Numbered from the stretch's first letter, positions 49,957 to 59,056 are shown. The stretch: 64,000 nucleotides of DNA from Marinibacterium sp050389775 (GCF_050389775.1 NZ_CP177153.1:1-64000), one strand, 5' to 3'. Notes: generated by a model from the letters alone, not told the origin. Numbers and translations are program-made.

Positions 49957-50530
49957 GCGGTGGGCTGTCGCTGTGCTGGTGGTCTGCTGTCGTACCGGTC
50001 TGCGGCCGATCGGGCCGGGGTGCAAGGCCCGATCTGGTCAGGCGGGTTTTCCGCCCGTTTTTCCGCCCGCTTCCCTGCCCGTTTTCCTGAACGTGCCGGC
50101 GGCGGTTTCGGCGGTGTGTCGCATGACGGGCCGCGGGGGCGGCGCATGTCCTGTCTCCGGTTCTCGCCAGCCGGCTGGCAGTGTCTCGCGTGGCTGGCGG
50201 TGTCCCGCGCAGCGCTCCGCTGCCCCCGGATCGGGCGCCGATCCGCCGGGCCGGCCCCCCGCTCGGCCGTCGGCCGCTGTCGGCTTGCTGAAAAAATCTG
50301 CTGCGTTTATGTAGCAAGGCGTTCATTCATACAATGACTTGTCAGCCCGGAGCGCCTCTTTGACCGCATCCTCTCCCGCCGGCCCGCAACGGGCCGCACA
50401 GCCCGGGGCCGAAACCGACCACGACCAGCCGGCCGATGACATCGGCACGGACAATGCCGCGGATACCGGCATGGACATTGGCACGGGCCGGCCCGCAGGG
50501 CCGGCGCAGGCGCGCAGGGGGCGGCGGAAC
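49957..50530. other. Divergent region between KpsM-like and KpsE-like genes
   Basis: The gap holds five CCCGTTTTCC/CCGCCCG-type words near 50040-50095 and, near 50280-50340, the only A+T-rich stretch, with a promoter-like TACAAT. Between 50339 and 50530 the KpsE frame is open back to a TTG and could be its N-terminus. No separate gene is seen. Confidence 0.4.
50307..50335 (+). promoter_or_regulatory. Candidate promoter of the KpsE-like gene
   Basis: TACAAT at 50330-50335 is a good -10; TTATGT at 50307-50312 is a weak -35 at 17 bp. Transcription from it would begin near 50342, which argues against the TTG at 50339 as start. Confidence 0.4.
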
Positions 50531-51934
50531 ATGGCCGCCATCGCGGAGGTCGGCGCGGCGACCGGGACCACACCACAGAACACGGAACAGAACATGGGCG
50601 AGAACAACGGGGACGGCGAACAGGGCCAGGGCCGCGAAGACCGGCTGGAGGCCCGCCGGGTTGCCGCCGCCGCCGCCCGGGCCGAGGCCGAAGCCGCGCT
50701 GAAGGCCCGCCAGGAAGCCCGCGCCCTGGCCGAGACCAACAAGGCCGAACGCGAGCTGGCCCGGGCCGAGGCCGAGGCCAACAAGGCCGATGCGATCAAC
50801 AATGCCGCCCCGCCGGTGCGCCGGGCCAGGATCAAGCGGCGCCATCACATGATGGTCACGACCTTCGTCTTCATGGTCCTGCTGCCCTCGGCCCTGGCCG
50901 GCTGGTACCTGTGGCAGCGGGCCACCGACCAGTTCGCCTCGCGCGTGGGCTTCTCGGTGCGCACCGAGGAACAGGGCTCGTCGATCGAAAGCCTCTTCGG
51001 CATGACCGACCTGTCGGGCTCCAGCTCGTCGGATACCGACATCCTCTACGAGTTCCTGCAGAGCCAGCAGCTGGTGGCCAAGGTCGATGCCGATCTCGAC
51101 CTGCGCGGCCTGTGGTCCAGCCCGGGGTCCGACAACGACCCGATCTTCGTCTATCCCGGGGGCGGCACGATCGAGGACCTGACCAAGCAATGGTCGCGCA
51201 TGGTCAAGATCTACTACGAGAGCAACTCGGGGCTGATCGACCTGCGGGTGCTGGCCTTCGACCCGGTCGAGGCCCAGGCCATCGCCCAGGCGATCTATGA
51301 CGAGAGCAGCGCGATGATCAACCGGCTGTCGGCCATCGCCCGCGAGGATGCCATCGGCTATGCCCGCGACGAGCTGGAAGAGGCCCAGGAACAGCTGCGC
51401 ACCGCGCGGGTCGAGCTGCAGAGCTTCCGCAACCGCACCCAGATCGTCGACCCGACGATCCAGAGCCAGAGCCAGTCGGGCCTGATCGGCGCGCTGGAAA
51501 CCGAGCTGGCCCAGGCCCAGATCGACCTGCAGCTGCTCAACGACACCGCCCGCGACAACGATCCGCGCATCGCCCAGACCGAGCGGCGCATCGAGGCCAT
51601 CGAGAAGCAGATCGCCAACGAACGGTCGGAAATCGGCCTGGAAGGCGCCGACCAGAGCTCGACCGTGGCCGATCTCGTCGGCCAGTACGAGGCCCTGGCC
51701 ACCGATCTGCAATTCGCCCAGGAGGCCTATACCGCCGCCCGGGCCTCCTTTGACAGCGCCCGGGCCGAGGCCCGCCGGCAAAGCCGCTACCTGGCCGCCC
51801 ATGTGCCGCCGACCCTGGCGGAGCGGGCCGAGTATCCGCAGCGGCTGAGCACCTTCGCGGTGATCACGGTCTTCCTCTTCCTGGCCTGGGCCTTCCTGAT
51901 GCTGGCGGCCTATGCGCTCAGAGACCGGCGCTGA
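50531..51934 (+). CDS. KpsE/CtrB-like inner-membrane export protein
   Basis: The 467-residue protein has the polysaccharide co-polymerase layout of KpsE, BexC and CtrB: a charged Ala/Glu/Arg-rich coiled head, a first membrane span (MMVTTFVFMVLLPSALAGWY), a long periplasmic part with helices such as RDELEEAQEQLRTARVELQS and EALATDLQFAQEAYTAARAS, and a second span near the C-terminus (FAVITVFLFLAWAFLMLAAY). It links the ABC exporter to the outer-membrane Wza-like protein. Start 50531 has AGGGGG nine bases upstream; the frame is open to a TTG at 50339, and the ATG at 50594 is also possible. The KpsT-like gene follows after 180 bp. Confidence 0.85.
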   Translation: MAAIAEVGAATGTTPQNTEQNMGENNGDGEQGQGREDRLEARRVAAAAARAEAEAALKARQEARALAETNKAERELARAEAEANKADAINNAAPPVRRARIKRRHHMMVTTFVFMVLLPSALAGWYLWQRATDQFASRVGFSVRTEEQGSSIESLFGMTDLSGSSSSDTDILYEFLQSQQLVAKVDADLDLRGLWSSPGSDNDPIFVYPGGGTIEDLTKQWSRMVKIYYESNSGLIDLRVLAFDPVEAQAIAQAIYDESSAMINRLSAIAREDAIGYARDELEEAQEQLRTARVELQSFRNRTQIVDPTIQSQSQSGLIGALETELAQAQIDLQLLNDTARDNDPRIAQTERRIEAIEKQIANERSEIGLEGADQSSTVADLVGQYEALATDLQFAQEAYTAARASFDSARAEARRQSRYLAAHVPPTLAERAEYPQRLSTFAVITVFLFLAWAFLMLAAYALRDRR

Positions 51935-52114
51935 GCCGGGGCGCGCGGCGATGACGGGCATGACGGGGCCGACCGGCCCCGCCCGCGCCCCTGAACCGGG
52001 CTCCGAACGGGCCCGCGAACTGGCCTGTGCACCGGCCCGCCGGCCGGTCCGGGCAGGCGGGGCGGGACACCCGGGGCGTGCGGGACGCCCCGCAGAAAGG
52101 GGAGCAAGGGGCCG

Positions 52115-52831
52115 ATGATCGAGCTGCGCAACCTGACCAAGATCTACAACACCGGCGGCCATGAAAAGGTGATCTGCGAGGATCTCAGCCTGGTGCTGCC
52201 GTCGCACAAGGCCGTGGCCCTGCTGGGCCGCAACGGCACCGGCAAGTCGACCCTGCTGAACATGATCTCGGGCCTGGTGCCGCCGACCTCCGGAGAGGTC
52301 ATCACCACCGGGTCGATGTCCTGGCCGGTGGGCTTTGCCGGGTCCTTCAGCGGCGACATGACCGGGGCGCAGAACGTCAAGTTCGTGGCCCGGGTCTATG
52401 GCGCCGATACCGACGAGACCCGCGATTTCGTCGAGGAATTCGCCGACCTGGGCGAGCATTTCCACATGCCCGTGCGCACCTATTCCTCGGGCATGCGCGG
52501 GCGGCTGGCCTTCGGCCTGTCGATGGCCTTTCAGTTCGACACCTACCTGGTCGACGAGACCACGGCCGCCGGCGACGGGGCCTTTCGCGAAAAGGCCAAT
52601 GCGCTGTTCCTGGCCCGGATGAAACATTCCGGGGCGGTGGTGGTGAACCATTCCATGACGATGATCCGCGAATTGTGCGACGTGGGGGTCGTGCTGGAAG
52701 GCGGCCAGGCCACCTATTACGAGGATCTCGACGAGGCCATCGCCGCCCATGAGAACAACATGCGCCGCGCCACCCGGGCGACGATCGACAAGATGGTCAG
52801 CGCCACCCGCGCCCGCGCGGGTCGCAGCTGA
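52115..52831 (+). CDS. KpsT-like ABC exporter ATPase
   Basis: The 238-residue protein is the nucleotide-binding subunit of a polysaccharide exporter: Walker A GRNGTGKST at residues 39-47, signature YSSGMRGRLAFGLSMAF near residue 126, Walker B FDTYLVDETTAAGD and the switch His in VVVNHSM. The short 238-residue form lacks the extra C-terminal glycan-binding domain of Wzt, so it is of the capsule (KpsT) type. GGGGAGCAAGGGG precedes its ATG. It works with the KpsM-like permease, encoded about 2.2 kb away on the opposite strand, an unusual split for this pair. Confidence 0.93.
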   Translation: MIELRNLTKIYNTGGHEKVICEDLSLVLPSHKAVALLGRNGTGKSTLLNMISGLVPPTSGEVITTGSMSWPVGFAGSFSGDMTGAQNVKFVARVYGADTDETRDFVEEFADLGEHFHMPVRTYSSGMRGRLAFGLSMAFQFDTYLVDETTAAGDGAFREKANALFLARMKHSGAVVVNHSMTMIRELCDVGVVLEGGQATYYEDLDEAIAAHENNMRRATRATIDKMVSATRARAGRS

Positions 52832-53270
52832 GCCGGCCCGCACGGGGGCTGCGACGGCGCGCATGGGGCCCCCGTGACACCGTGATCACATGGCCGGGCA
52901 GGCCCTGGCCGGGATGTGATCACGCCGTGTGATCACGGGTTGTGATCACGGTTGGCCGGGGCGCGGGCCGGCCTGCCCGGGCGCGGCAAAAAGCACTCTT
53001 TTGCAACAGGATCGGGCGCAACCCTGATGGCTGCGCTTGCAAACCGGCGAGGTTCCGCCCAAAAGACCGGCCAAACCGCGCCCCATGCTGCATGCGCATA
53101 AATTGTCTTTGGTGGATGTCTTAACTTGGGGTAAGACGAATCTGCGTGCTATTTGTACACATGCTTGTTTTTACTGCATTGACCTGTGTGAATTCCCACT
53201 CGACGCCCTCTCGCCCCGAACGGGACGCCCGGGGCAAAGCCAACGCTCTTCCGGGGGCAGAGACCTGACT
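52832..53270. other. Regulatory gap before the CapD-like gene
   Basis: The 439-bp gap starts with the GTGATCAC array (52882-52949), then CGGCAAAAAGCACTCTTTTG near 52985, then an A+T-rich stretch (53095-53190) with the dyad GTCTTA-TAAGAC at 53118-53137. The latter stretch likely holds the promoter of the CapD-like gene. An in-frame upstream extension of that gene runs through this DNA but looks non-coding. Confidence 0.5.
52882..52949. repeat. Array of four GTGATCAC palindromes
   Basis: GTGATCAC occurs at 52882-52889, 52916-52923, 52929-52936 and 52942-52949; the last three are spaced exactly 13 bp apart. The extended form is TGTGATCAC in the last three and GTGATCACA in the first. The tight array upstream of the CapD-like promoter area is what an operator for a dimeric regulator looks like. 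Confidence 0.65.
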
Positions 53271-55187
53271 ATGCTGAGTTTTCTCAATGCCCTGAGCCGC
53301 CGCCAAAAGGGCTATGTCTTTCTCGGCATAGACCTGGCGCTCATACCGGTCGCCCTGCTGTTTACCTTTGTCGTCCAATCCCTGCCGATGAGCCCGATTG
53401 CGGCCCTGTGGGAAACGGGGCCGATCCTGCCCTACCTGGTGGCTTCGGGGGCCGGGCTGTCGCTGTGGCTGGGCATCCCCCAGATCCAGCTCAATGCCTA
53501 TGAACGCCATGCCATCGGGCTGACCGCGATCTTCGCCCTGCTGACCGCCGGCGCCTCGGCGGTGCTCTCGGCGCTCTGGGCGCTGCCCTTCCCGCCGGGC
53601 ACCCACGTGATGTTCGGCATCATCTACTTCCTCTTCGCCGTGGCCTCGCGCGCCGTGCTCTACCAGGTGGTCATGGCTGTCTATACCTCGGCCAAGCCGC
53701 GCTGCCGGGTGCTGATCTACGGCGCCGGCACGACGGGCATGCAGCTGGCCACGGCGCTCAAGCCGCACCAGACCATCGACCCGGTGGCCTTTGTCGACGA
53801 CAACACCTCGCTGCAGGGCATGATGCTGGCCGGCCTGCCGGTCTGCCCGCCCGCGCGCATCGCCGAGCTGGTCAAGGAACGCCGGGTCGACCGCGTGCTG
53901 CTGGCCATGCCCTCGCTGAGCCAGCCGAAACAGGCCCAGATCGCCCGCCACCTGCAGAAGATGGGCCTCGAGGTCCAGGCCCTGCCCAGCTTTGCCCAGC
54001 TGATCGGCGAGGAAGCCCTGATCGACAAGCTGGCCCCGGTGGCCCCGCAGAATTTCCTGGGCCGTGCGGCCTGCGACGTGTCGCTGGGTGATGCCTGCGA
54101 CAGCTATCGCGGCAAGGTCGTGCTGGTCTCGGGCGCCGGCGGCTCGATCGGTTCGGAACTGTGCCGCCAGGTGCTGTCGTGCCGGCCGGCCAAGCTGGTG
54201 CTCTACGAATTGTCGGAACTGGCGCTCTACACCGTCCACCAGGAGCTGTCGCAGCTGGTCGAGGGCACGCGCATCAAGCTGGTGCCGGTGCTGGGCTCGG
54301 TGACCGATCCGCGCCAGGTCAAGAAGGTGCTGTCGGATCACGATGTCCGGGTCGTGCTGCATGCCGCGGCCTACAAGCACGTGCCGCTGGTCGAGGCCAA
54401 CCCGCTGCCGGGCCTGGCCAACAATGTCTTCGGCACCCAGACCCTGGCCCGCGAGGCCGCCGAGACCGGGGTGGAACGGTTCATCCTGGTGTCCTCGGAC
54501 AAGGCCGTGCGCCCGACCAACGTGATGGGCGCGTCCAAGCGCCTGGCCGAGCTGGTGATCCAGGACCTGGCCACGCGGTTCGACGAGACGATCTTTACCA
54601 TGGTGCGTTTCGGCAACGTGCTGGGTTCGAGCGGGTCGGTCGTGCCGCTGTTCCAGGAACAGGTCAGCCGAGGCGGGCCGGTCACCGTGACCGACCGCCG
54701 GGTGAAACGCTATTTCATGACCATCCGCGAGGCCGTGCAGCTGGTGCTGAAGGCCGGGGCCGAGGCCCGGGGCGGCGAGGTCTTCGTGCTGGACATGGGC
54801 GAGCCGGTGCCGATCATGCGCTTGGCCCGCCAGGTCATCGAAAGCGCGGGCTACACCGTGCGCGACGAGGACAATCCCGAGGGCGATATCGAGATCGAGA
54901 TCACCGGCCTGCGCCCGGGCGAGAAACTGTCCGAAGAGCTGACGATCACCGGCGACCTGATCGGCACGCGGCACCAGAAGATCTTCTGTGCCCGCGAGGA
55001 AAAGCTGTCGGAAATCGAGGTTGCCTCGGTCCTGCGCGGCCTGCGCCATGCGCTGGCGGCCAGCGACGAGGATGCGGCCCGGGCGGTGGTGACCCGCTGG
55101 GTCGAAGGCTACCGGCTGGCCGAGGCCACCGGCACCGCGGGGGCCGAGACCGGCCTGGCCGGCGGCGGACGCGGACGCACTCCCTGA
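53271..55187 (+). CDS. CapD/WbpM-type nucleotide-sugar epimerase-dehydratase
   Basis: The 638-residue protein has four N-terminal membrane spans in about 130 residues, a first Rossmann domain (CRVLIYGAGTTGMQLATALK) and a C-terminal SDR domain: VVLVSGAGGSIGSELCRQVL, HAAAYKHVPLVEANP and SSDKAVRPTNVMGASKRLAE. In this group the usual Tyr is Met (SMK in place of SYK), as in WbpM and FlaA1. It probably works as a UDP-HexNAc 4,6-dehydratase or C5-epimerase making a deoxy amino sugar for the glycan. ATG at 53271 was chosen because the first span begins right after it; the upstream frame is open but reads promoter-like DNA. Expression may be set by the GTGATCAC array upstream. Confidence 0.9.
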   Translation: MLSFLNALSRRQKGYVFLGIDLALIPVALLFTFVVQSLPMSPIAALWETGPILPYLVASGAGLSLWLGIPQIQLNAYERHAIGLTAIFALLTAGASAVLSALWALPFPPGTHVMFGIIYFLFAVASRAVLYQVVMAVYTSAKPRCRVLIYGAGTTGMQLATALKPHQTIDPVAFVDDNTSLQGMMLAGLPVCPPARIAELVKERRVDRVLLAMPSLSQPKQAQIARHLQKMGLEVQALPSFAQLIGEEALIDKLAPVAPQNFLGRAACDVSLGDACDSYRGKVVLVSGAGGSIGSELCRQVLSCRPAKLVLYELSELALYTVHQELSQLVEGTRIKLVPVLGSVTDPRQVKKVLSDHDVRVVLHAAAYKHVPLVEANPLPGLANNVFGTQTLAREAAETGVERFILVSSDKAVRPTNVMGASKRLAELVIQDLATRFDETIFTMVRFGNVLGSSGSVVPLFQEQVSRGGPVTVTDRRVKRYFMTIREAVQLVLKAGAEARGGEVFVLDMGEPVPIMRLARQVIESAGYTVRDEDNPEGDIEIEITGLRPGEKLSEELTITGDLIGTRHQKIFCAREEKLSEIEVASVLRGLRHALAASDEDAARAVVTRWVEGYRLAEATGTAGAETGLAGGGRGRTP

Positions 55188-55488
55188 CGGATGCCCCCCG
55201 AGATGCGGGCGGGCCCGCGGCCGGACACCCCCGGGGGGTGGCCGGGGCGGTCGCGTCGCGCCAGGGGGGCGTGACAGGGGGCGGCGGCAGGCAGGCCCCG
55301 AGGATCGGGGTGTGACGGGCGGGTGAGGGCGATCCGGCCCCGACGGTCCGGTCACGGTGGAAAGCGCGGCACTATGGCCGCAGAACGGGACTTTTTCGCG
55401 CCCAGGCCGGCCGGCGGCCCGGGCCGCGATTGATCGCAACGGGGCGGGCGTGGTCTAAGGCCCCCAAGAAGAAGGGCGGGGCGCAGCG
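55188..55488. other. Intergenic region before yjbH-like gene
   Basis: G+C-rich DNA with a CACCCCCGGGGGGTG-type hairpin near 55228-55242 after the CapD-like stop, a likely terminator. The YjbH promoter is not evident; GACTTTTTCGCGCCC at about 55389 is the only T-run. No gene is seen. Confidence 0.4.
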
Positions 55489-57741
55489 GTGAGCAGCAGA
55501 CGACAGCCAGACCAGGGCAGATTCACGCGGATCGGGCGCATCGGCGGCCTGGCCGTGATGGCCGGCATGATCGCAACCGGGGCCCGGGCCCAGGACCATT
55601 CGGCCTATGTGACCGGGCCGGTGGATCCGCTGGCCCTGCCGGGCACGCCCGAGGCCGCGCCGACCATCGCCCGCTATCCCGACGCGCCGACGCTGAACTT
55701 CTACGGCGCCGCCGGCCTGATCGACATGCCCTCGGGCGAGGCCGCCCCGGATGGCCAGATCAATGCCGGCGTGTCCTGGTTCGGGGGCATCGGGCGCTAC
55801 ACGCTGACCTTCCAGGGCCTGCCCTGGGTTTCGGCCAGCTTCCGCTACAATTCCTTTGCCAATGCCAATTTCGCCGGTTTCGACACCTATTACGACCGCA
55901 GTTTCGACCTGCGCTTCCGGCTGCTGAAGGAAAGCACCTACCTGCCCGCCGTCACCCTGGGCCTGCAGGATTTCGTCGGCACCGGGATCTCGGCCGGGGA
56001 ATACATCGCCGCGACCAAGACCTTTGACCTGCCGCCCTCGCGGCTGGGCAGCACCGGCACGCTCAAGGTCACCGGCGGCCTGGGCTGGGGCCGGCTGGGC
56101 TCGTACGGGTCGATCAGCGGCTATGGCGACCGGCCGTCCTACAACCCCAATTCGACCGGCGGCGAGCTGGCCTGGGACCAGTGGTTCCGCGGGCCCTTCG
56201 CGCCCTTTGCCGGGCTGGAATGGCGGCCCAACGACAAGCTGGGCTTCAAGGTCGAATATTCCTCGGATGCCTATGTCACCGAGGTCCAGGACATGGGCAT
56301 CCTGGACCGCCGCTCGCCGGTCAACTTCGGCGTGGAATACAAGGTCAACGATGCCATCCGCATCGGCGGCTATTACCTCTATGGCTCGGAAGTCGGGTTC
56401 AACATCCAGATCCAGGCCAATCCTAAGAACCCGCCGCTGCCCCCGGCCGTGCCCGCGCCGCAGCCGGTCCTGGTGCGGCCCTCGCCCCAAAGTGATCCCG
56501 GCGCCTGGTCGACGGCCTGGGCCGACAGCAGCACCGTCGCCCCGGTGCTGCGCGACAACCTGATCGGCGTGCTCGATCCGCAGGGCATCACCGTCGAGAC
56601 CGTCACCGTCTCGGCCCATTCGGCCGAGGTGCGCTATCGCAACCGGCGCTACTGGCCCCAGGCCAACGGCGTCGGCCGGGTCGCCCGGGCCATGGCCCAG
56701 GTCATGCCCAACTCGGTCGAGACCTTCCACATCGTGCCCCAGTCCGAGGGCATGGCCGTCAGCCGCGTGACCCTGCGCCGGTCGGACCTGGAAGTGATGG
56801 AATACGATGTCGAGGCCACCAGCGCGATGGCCGGGCTGGTCGGCTATTCCGACCCGCCGCCGCTGAGCCCGACGGCGGTGAGCAACGAGGCGCTGTTCCC
56901 GCGGTTCTCCTATTCGCTGCAGCCCTATTTCGAGCCGAGCTACTTCGACCCCGACAAGCCGATCCGCATCGATGTCGGCGCCGAGCTGAACGGCACCTAC
57001 CGCCCGGCGCCCGGCTGGATCGCCAGCGGCGCGCTGCGCTACAAGCTCTTCGGCGATCTCGATGGCGGCCGGCCGTCGAACTCGGTGCTGCCGCATGTGC
57101 GTTCGGACTGGGCCGAATATGCCCAGCATGATTTCACCATGCGCAACCTCTACGTGGCCAAGCAATGGCGGCCGGGCCAGAACCTCTATGCCCGGGCGAC
57201 CCTGGGCTACCTGGAACAGATGTTCGGCGGGGTCTCGACGGAATTGCTGTGGAAACCGGTCAACAGCCCGCTGGGGCTGGGGATCGAGGCCAATTACGTG
57301 GCCCAGCGGGACCAGGACCAGTGGTTCGGCTTCGGCCAGTACGACTATCGCGTCGCCACCGGTCATGCCTCGGCCTATTACGAATTCGGCCCCGGCCTGA
57401 TCGGCCAGGTCGATGCCGGGCGCTACCTGGCCGGCGACTGGGGCGCGACGGTGTCGCTGGACCGCACCTTTGCCAACGGCTGGAGCGTCGGCGCCTTCTT
57501 CACGCTGACCAACGTGTCGTCGGAGGATTTCGGCGAAGGGTCGTTCGACAAGGGCATCCGCTTCTCGATGCCGGTCAACTGGATCCTGGGCCAGCCCAGC
57601 CGCCAGACCGTCGGCACGACGATCACGCCGATCACCCGCGACGGCGGCCAGCGGCTGATCGTGCCGGGCCGGCTCTATCCGCAGATCCGCGACGCGCATC
57701 GCAAGGCGCTCGACGACGCTTCGGTGAGGTTCTGGCAATGA
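55489..57741 (+). CDS. yjbH: YjbH-like outer-membrane exopolysaccharide protein
   Basis: The 750-residue protein is a YjbH/GfcD family member. A twin-Arg-like head and hydrophobic stretch (IGGLAVMAGMIATGARA) form the signal, cleaved before QDHS. NFYGAAGLIDMPSGEAAPDG is the typical first conserved strand, followed by many alternating-hydrophobic strands (for example FGVEYKVNDAIRIGGYYLYG and YELGPG-type segments in YYEFGPGLIGQVD) up to the C-terminal VRFWQ, which ends in aromatic residue plus Gln. YjbH-type proteins are two-barrel outer-membrane lipid-associated proteins needed for exopolysaccharide release. The GTG start at 55489 gives the signal. The stop overlaps the YjbF-like start (ATGA). 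Confidence 0.9.
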   Translation: MSSRRQPDQGRFTRIGRIGGLAVMAGMIATGARAQDHSAYVTGPVDPLALPGTPEAAPTIARYPDAPTLNFYGAAGLIDMPSGEAAPDGQINAGVSWFGGIGRYTLTFQGLPWVSASFRYNSFANANFAGFDTYYDRSFDLRFRLLKESTYLPAVTLGLQDFVGTGISAGEYIAATKTFDLPPSRLGSTGTLKVTGGLGWGRLGSYGSISGYGDRPSYNPNSTGGELAWDQWFRGPFAPFAGLEWRPNDKLGFKVEYSSDAYVTEVQDMGILDRRSPVNFGVEYKVNDAIRIGGYYLYGSEVGFNIQIQANPKNPPLPPAVPAPQPVLVRPSPQSDPGAWSTAWADSSTVAPVLRDNLIGVLDPQGITVETVTVSAHSAEVRYRNRRYWPQANGVGRVARAMAQVMPNSVETFHIVPQSEGMAVSRVTLRRSDLEVMEYDVEATSAMAGLVGYSDPPPLSPTAVSNEALFPRFSYSLQPYFEPSYFDPDKPIRIDVGAELNGTYRPAPGWIASGALRYKLFGDLDGGRPSNSVLPHVRSDWAEYAQHDFTMRNLYVAKQWRPGQNLYARATLGYLEQMFGGVSTELLWKPVNSPLGLGIEANYVAQRDQDQWFGFGQYDYRVATGHASAYYEFGPGLIGQVDAGRYLAGDWGATVSLDRTFANGWSVGAFFTLTNVSSEDFGEGSFDKGIRFSMPVNWILGQPSRQTVGTTITPITRDGGQRLIVPGRLYPQIRDAHRKALDDASVRFWQ

Positions 57742-58451
57742 TGCGCCCCTTCTTCCGCCCGGCCGCCGCGGCCCTGGCCCTGGCCGCCGCCCTCGCGGGC
57801 TGTTCCAACCGTGGTGACGACAGCGGCGCCACGCTCAAGACCCTGGCCGCCCTGCAGGCGGCCATCGGCCGGTCGGTCGGCGGCGACGCGGGCACGGCCC
57901 AGCCGCCACTGACCCGCGCGGTGCTGAACACGATCGACGGCGAATTCATCCAGGCCCGGGTCGAGAAGACCGGCAGCGAGGCCTTCATGTACATCTCGGC
58001 CGAACGCCAGGGCGCGGCCGGCGGGGACGAGGGCGGCCGGCTGCTGGTCTGGCGCACCGAGAACGATGTCTCGCTGACCCTGCGCGACGGGGTGCTGGTG
58101 GCCACGCGCGGGCTGGGCGGCGACCTGGTCTCGGCCCAGGGCGGGCCGGCGCTGGCGGCGGTGCGCCGCCATGGCGCGGCCCAGGGGTCCAAGCGGCAGG
58201 TCTACAGCGCGCTGGACAACCGGCCCGTCGAGATGAACTTTGCCTGTGCGGTCGACGACATGGGGGCCGAGACCATCGTCATCGTCGAGCGCCGCCATGC
58301 CACGCGCCACCTGCGCGAGACCTGCGAGCTGAAGGGCGGCACGGTGGTCAATGATTTCTGGGTCGATGCGCGGGGCGCGACGGTCTGGCAATCGCGGCAA
58401 TGGGCCGGGCCGAACATCGGCTACATCAGCTTCCGCCAGCTCACCCCCTGA
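57738..58451 (+). CDS. yjbF: YjbF/GfcB-like lipoprotein
   Basis: The 237-residue protein starts MMRPFFRPAAAALALAAALA and has the lipobox LAGC at residues 20-23, so it is anchored to the outer membrane's inner face. FMYISAERQGAAGGDEGGRL, and DVSLTLRDGVLVATRGLGGD with the later TCELKGGTVVNDFWVDARG, match the GfcB/YjbF fold (DUF2886), whose C-terminal part binds anionic glycan strands in homologues. It is coupled by ATGA to the YjbH gene. E. coli yjb operons also have yjbG between the two; it is absent here. Confidence 0.87.
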   Translation: MMRPFFRPAAAALALAAALAGCSNRGDDSGATLKTLAALQAAIGRSVGGDAGTAQPPLTRAVLNTIDGEFIQARVEKTGSEAFMYISAERQGAAGGDEGGRLLVWRTENDVSLTLRDGVLVATRGLGGDLVSAQGGPALAAVRRHGAAQGSKRQVYSALDNRPVEMNFACAVDDMGAETIVIVERRHATRHLRETCELKGGTVVNDFWVDARGATVWQSRQWAGPNIGYISFRQLTP

Positions 58452-58771
58452 TCCGCGGCACCCGGGCCGGACCGGCCATGCGATCACCGTCGATCGCGTG
58501 GCCTGGCCGTCATTGCGGGCGATTCCCCGGGGCCGCAGGGGCGGGCGCGGGGCGTGACGCCCTTGCGCGTCACATCCACCCCCGATTGTCCGGTCTCCGA
58601 TCCACTTGCGCATAACCTCCGGGCGTTGCGGTGCCCGATTGGCCACATATCCGCAATGCAGCGCAAAAAGCCGCCCCCGGTCGGGAAGAACGGGGTGGAT
58701 GTCATTGAATTTTCAGACTCTCCGGGCTAGGTCTCGGCCAAATGCAGATCACCCCCAAGGAGTTTTGGAGC
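58452..58771. other. Intergenic region before first yjbE-like gene
   Basis: The 320-bp gap holds a hairpin-forming G+C stretch after the YjbF stop and, at 58705-58733, a promoter-like TTGAAT-17 bp-TAGGTC. AAGGAG at 58758-58763 is the ribosome-binding site of the first YjbE-like gene. No gene is seen. Confidence 0.45.
58705..58733 (+). promoter_or_regulatory. Candidate promoter of first yjbE-like gene
   Basis: TTGAAT at 58705-58710, a 17-bp spacer and TAGGTC at 58728-58733 place a start about 32 bp before the coding start. The second copy has a similar TTGGGA-17-TAGCTA arrangement. Confidence 0.45.
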
Positions 58772-59017
58772 ATGAAAACCATCTCGGCTCTCGTCGCCGC
58801 TGCCGCCGTCGCAGCCCTTCCGACCCTGGCTGCCGCACAGCCCGCTCCGGCCCCCGCGCCGGAAGTGCCCGCACCGCTGTCCGGCACCGCCGGCGGCCTG
58901 ACCGCAGGCACCGTGATCGGCGCCACCGCGGCCGGTTTCCTGATCGTCGTGATCGCTTCGGGCGGTGATGACGACAGCAGCACCACCACGACCACGACGA
59001 CCACCACCACCAACTGA
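58772..59017 (+). CDS. yjbE: YjbE-like Thr-tailed peptide, copy 1
   Basis: The 81-residue protein has a signal peptide (MKTISALVAAAAVAALPTLA, cleaved before QPAP), a Pro-Ala stretch, a hydrophobic segment AGTVIGATAAGFLIVVIASG and a DDD-S-S-Thr10-Asn tail. E. coli YjbE and GfcA have the same layout, with a secreted threonine-rich tail, and sit in exopolysaccharide operons. The hydrophobic segment may insert into a membrane or self-associate. The run of ten Thr codons is mixed ACC/ACG, so it is a real residue repeat rather than simple slippage. AAGGAG lies nine bases upstream. It is tandem with copy 2. Confidence 0.82.
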   Translation: MKTISALVAAAAVAALPTLAAAQPAPAPAPEVPAPLSGTAGGLTAGTVIGATAAGFLIVVIASGGDDDSSTTTTTTTTTTN

Positions 59018-59056
59018 GGTGGCGCGCAGCCTGCGCGCTGCGCCTGACAGATCCTG

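Noticed and set aside
51951..52118. 55-codon frame between the KpsE-like and KpsT-like genes, ending in ATGA overlap
   Set aside because: The product is Gly/Pro/Arg/Ala filler with no convincing ribosome-binding site; the overlap can arise by chance. Weaker than the rmlD-coupled frame.
52876..52950. CRP-type binding site
   Set aside because: CRP sites have TGTGA and TCACA half sites separated by six bases; here the halves are fused as GTGATCAC.
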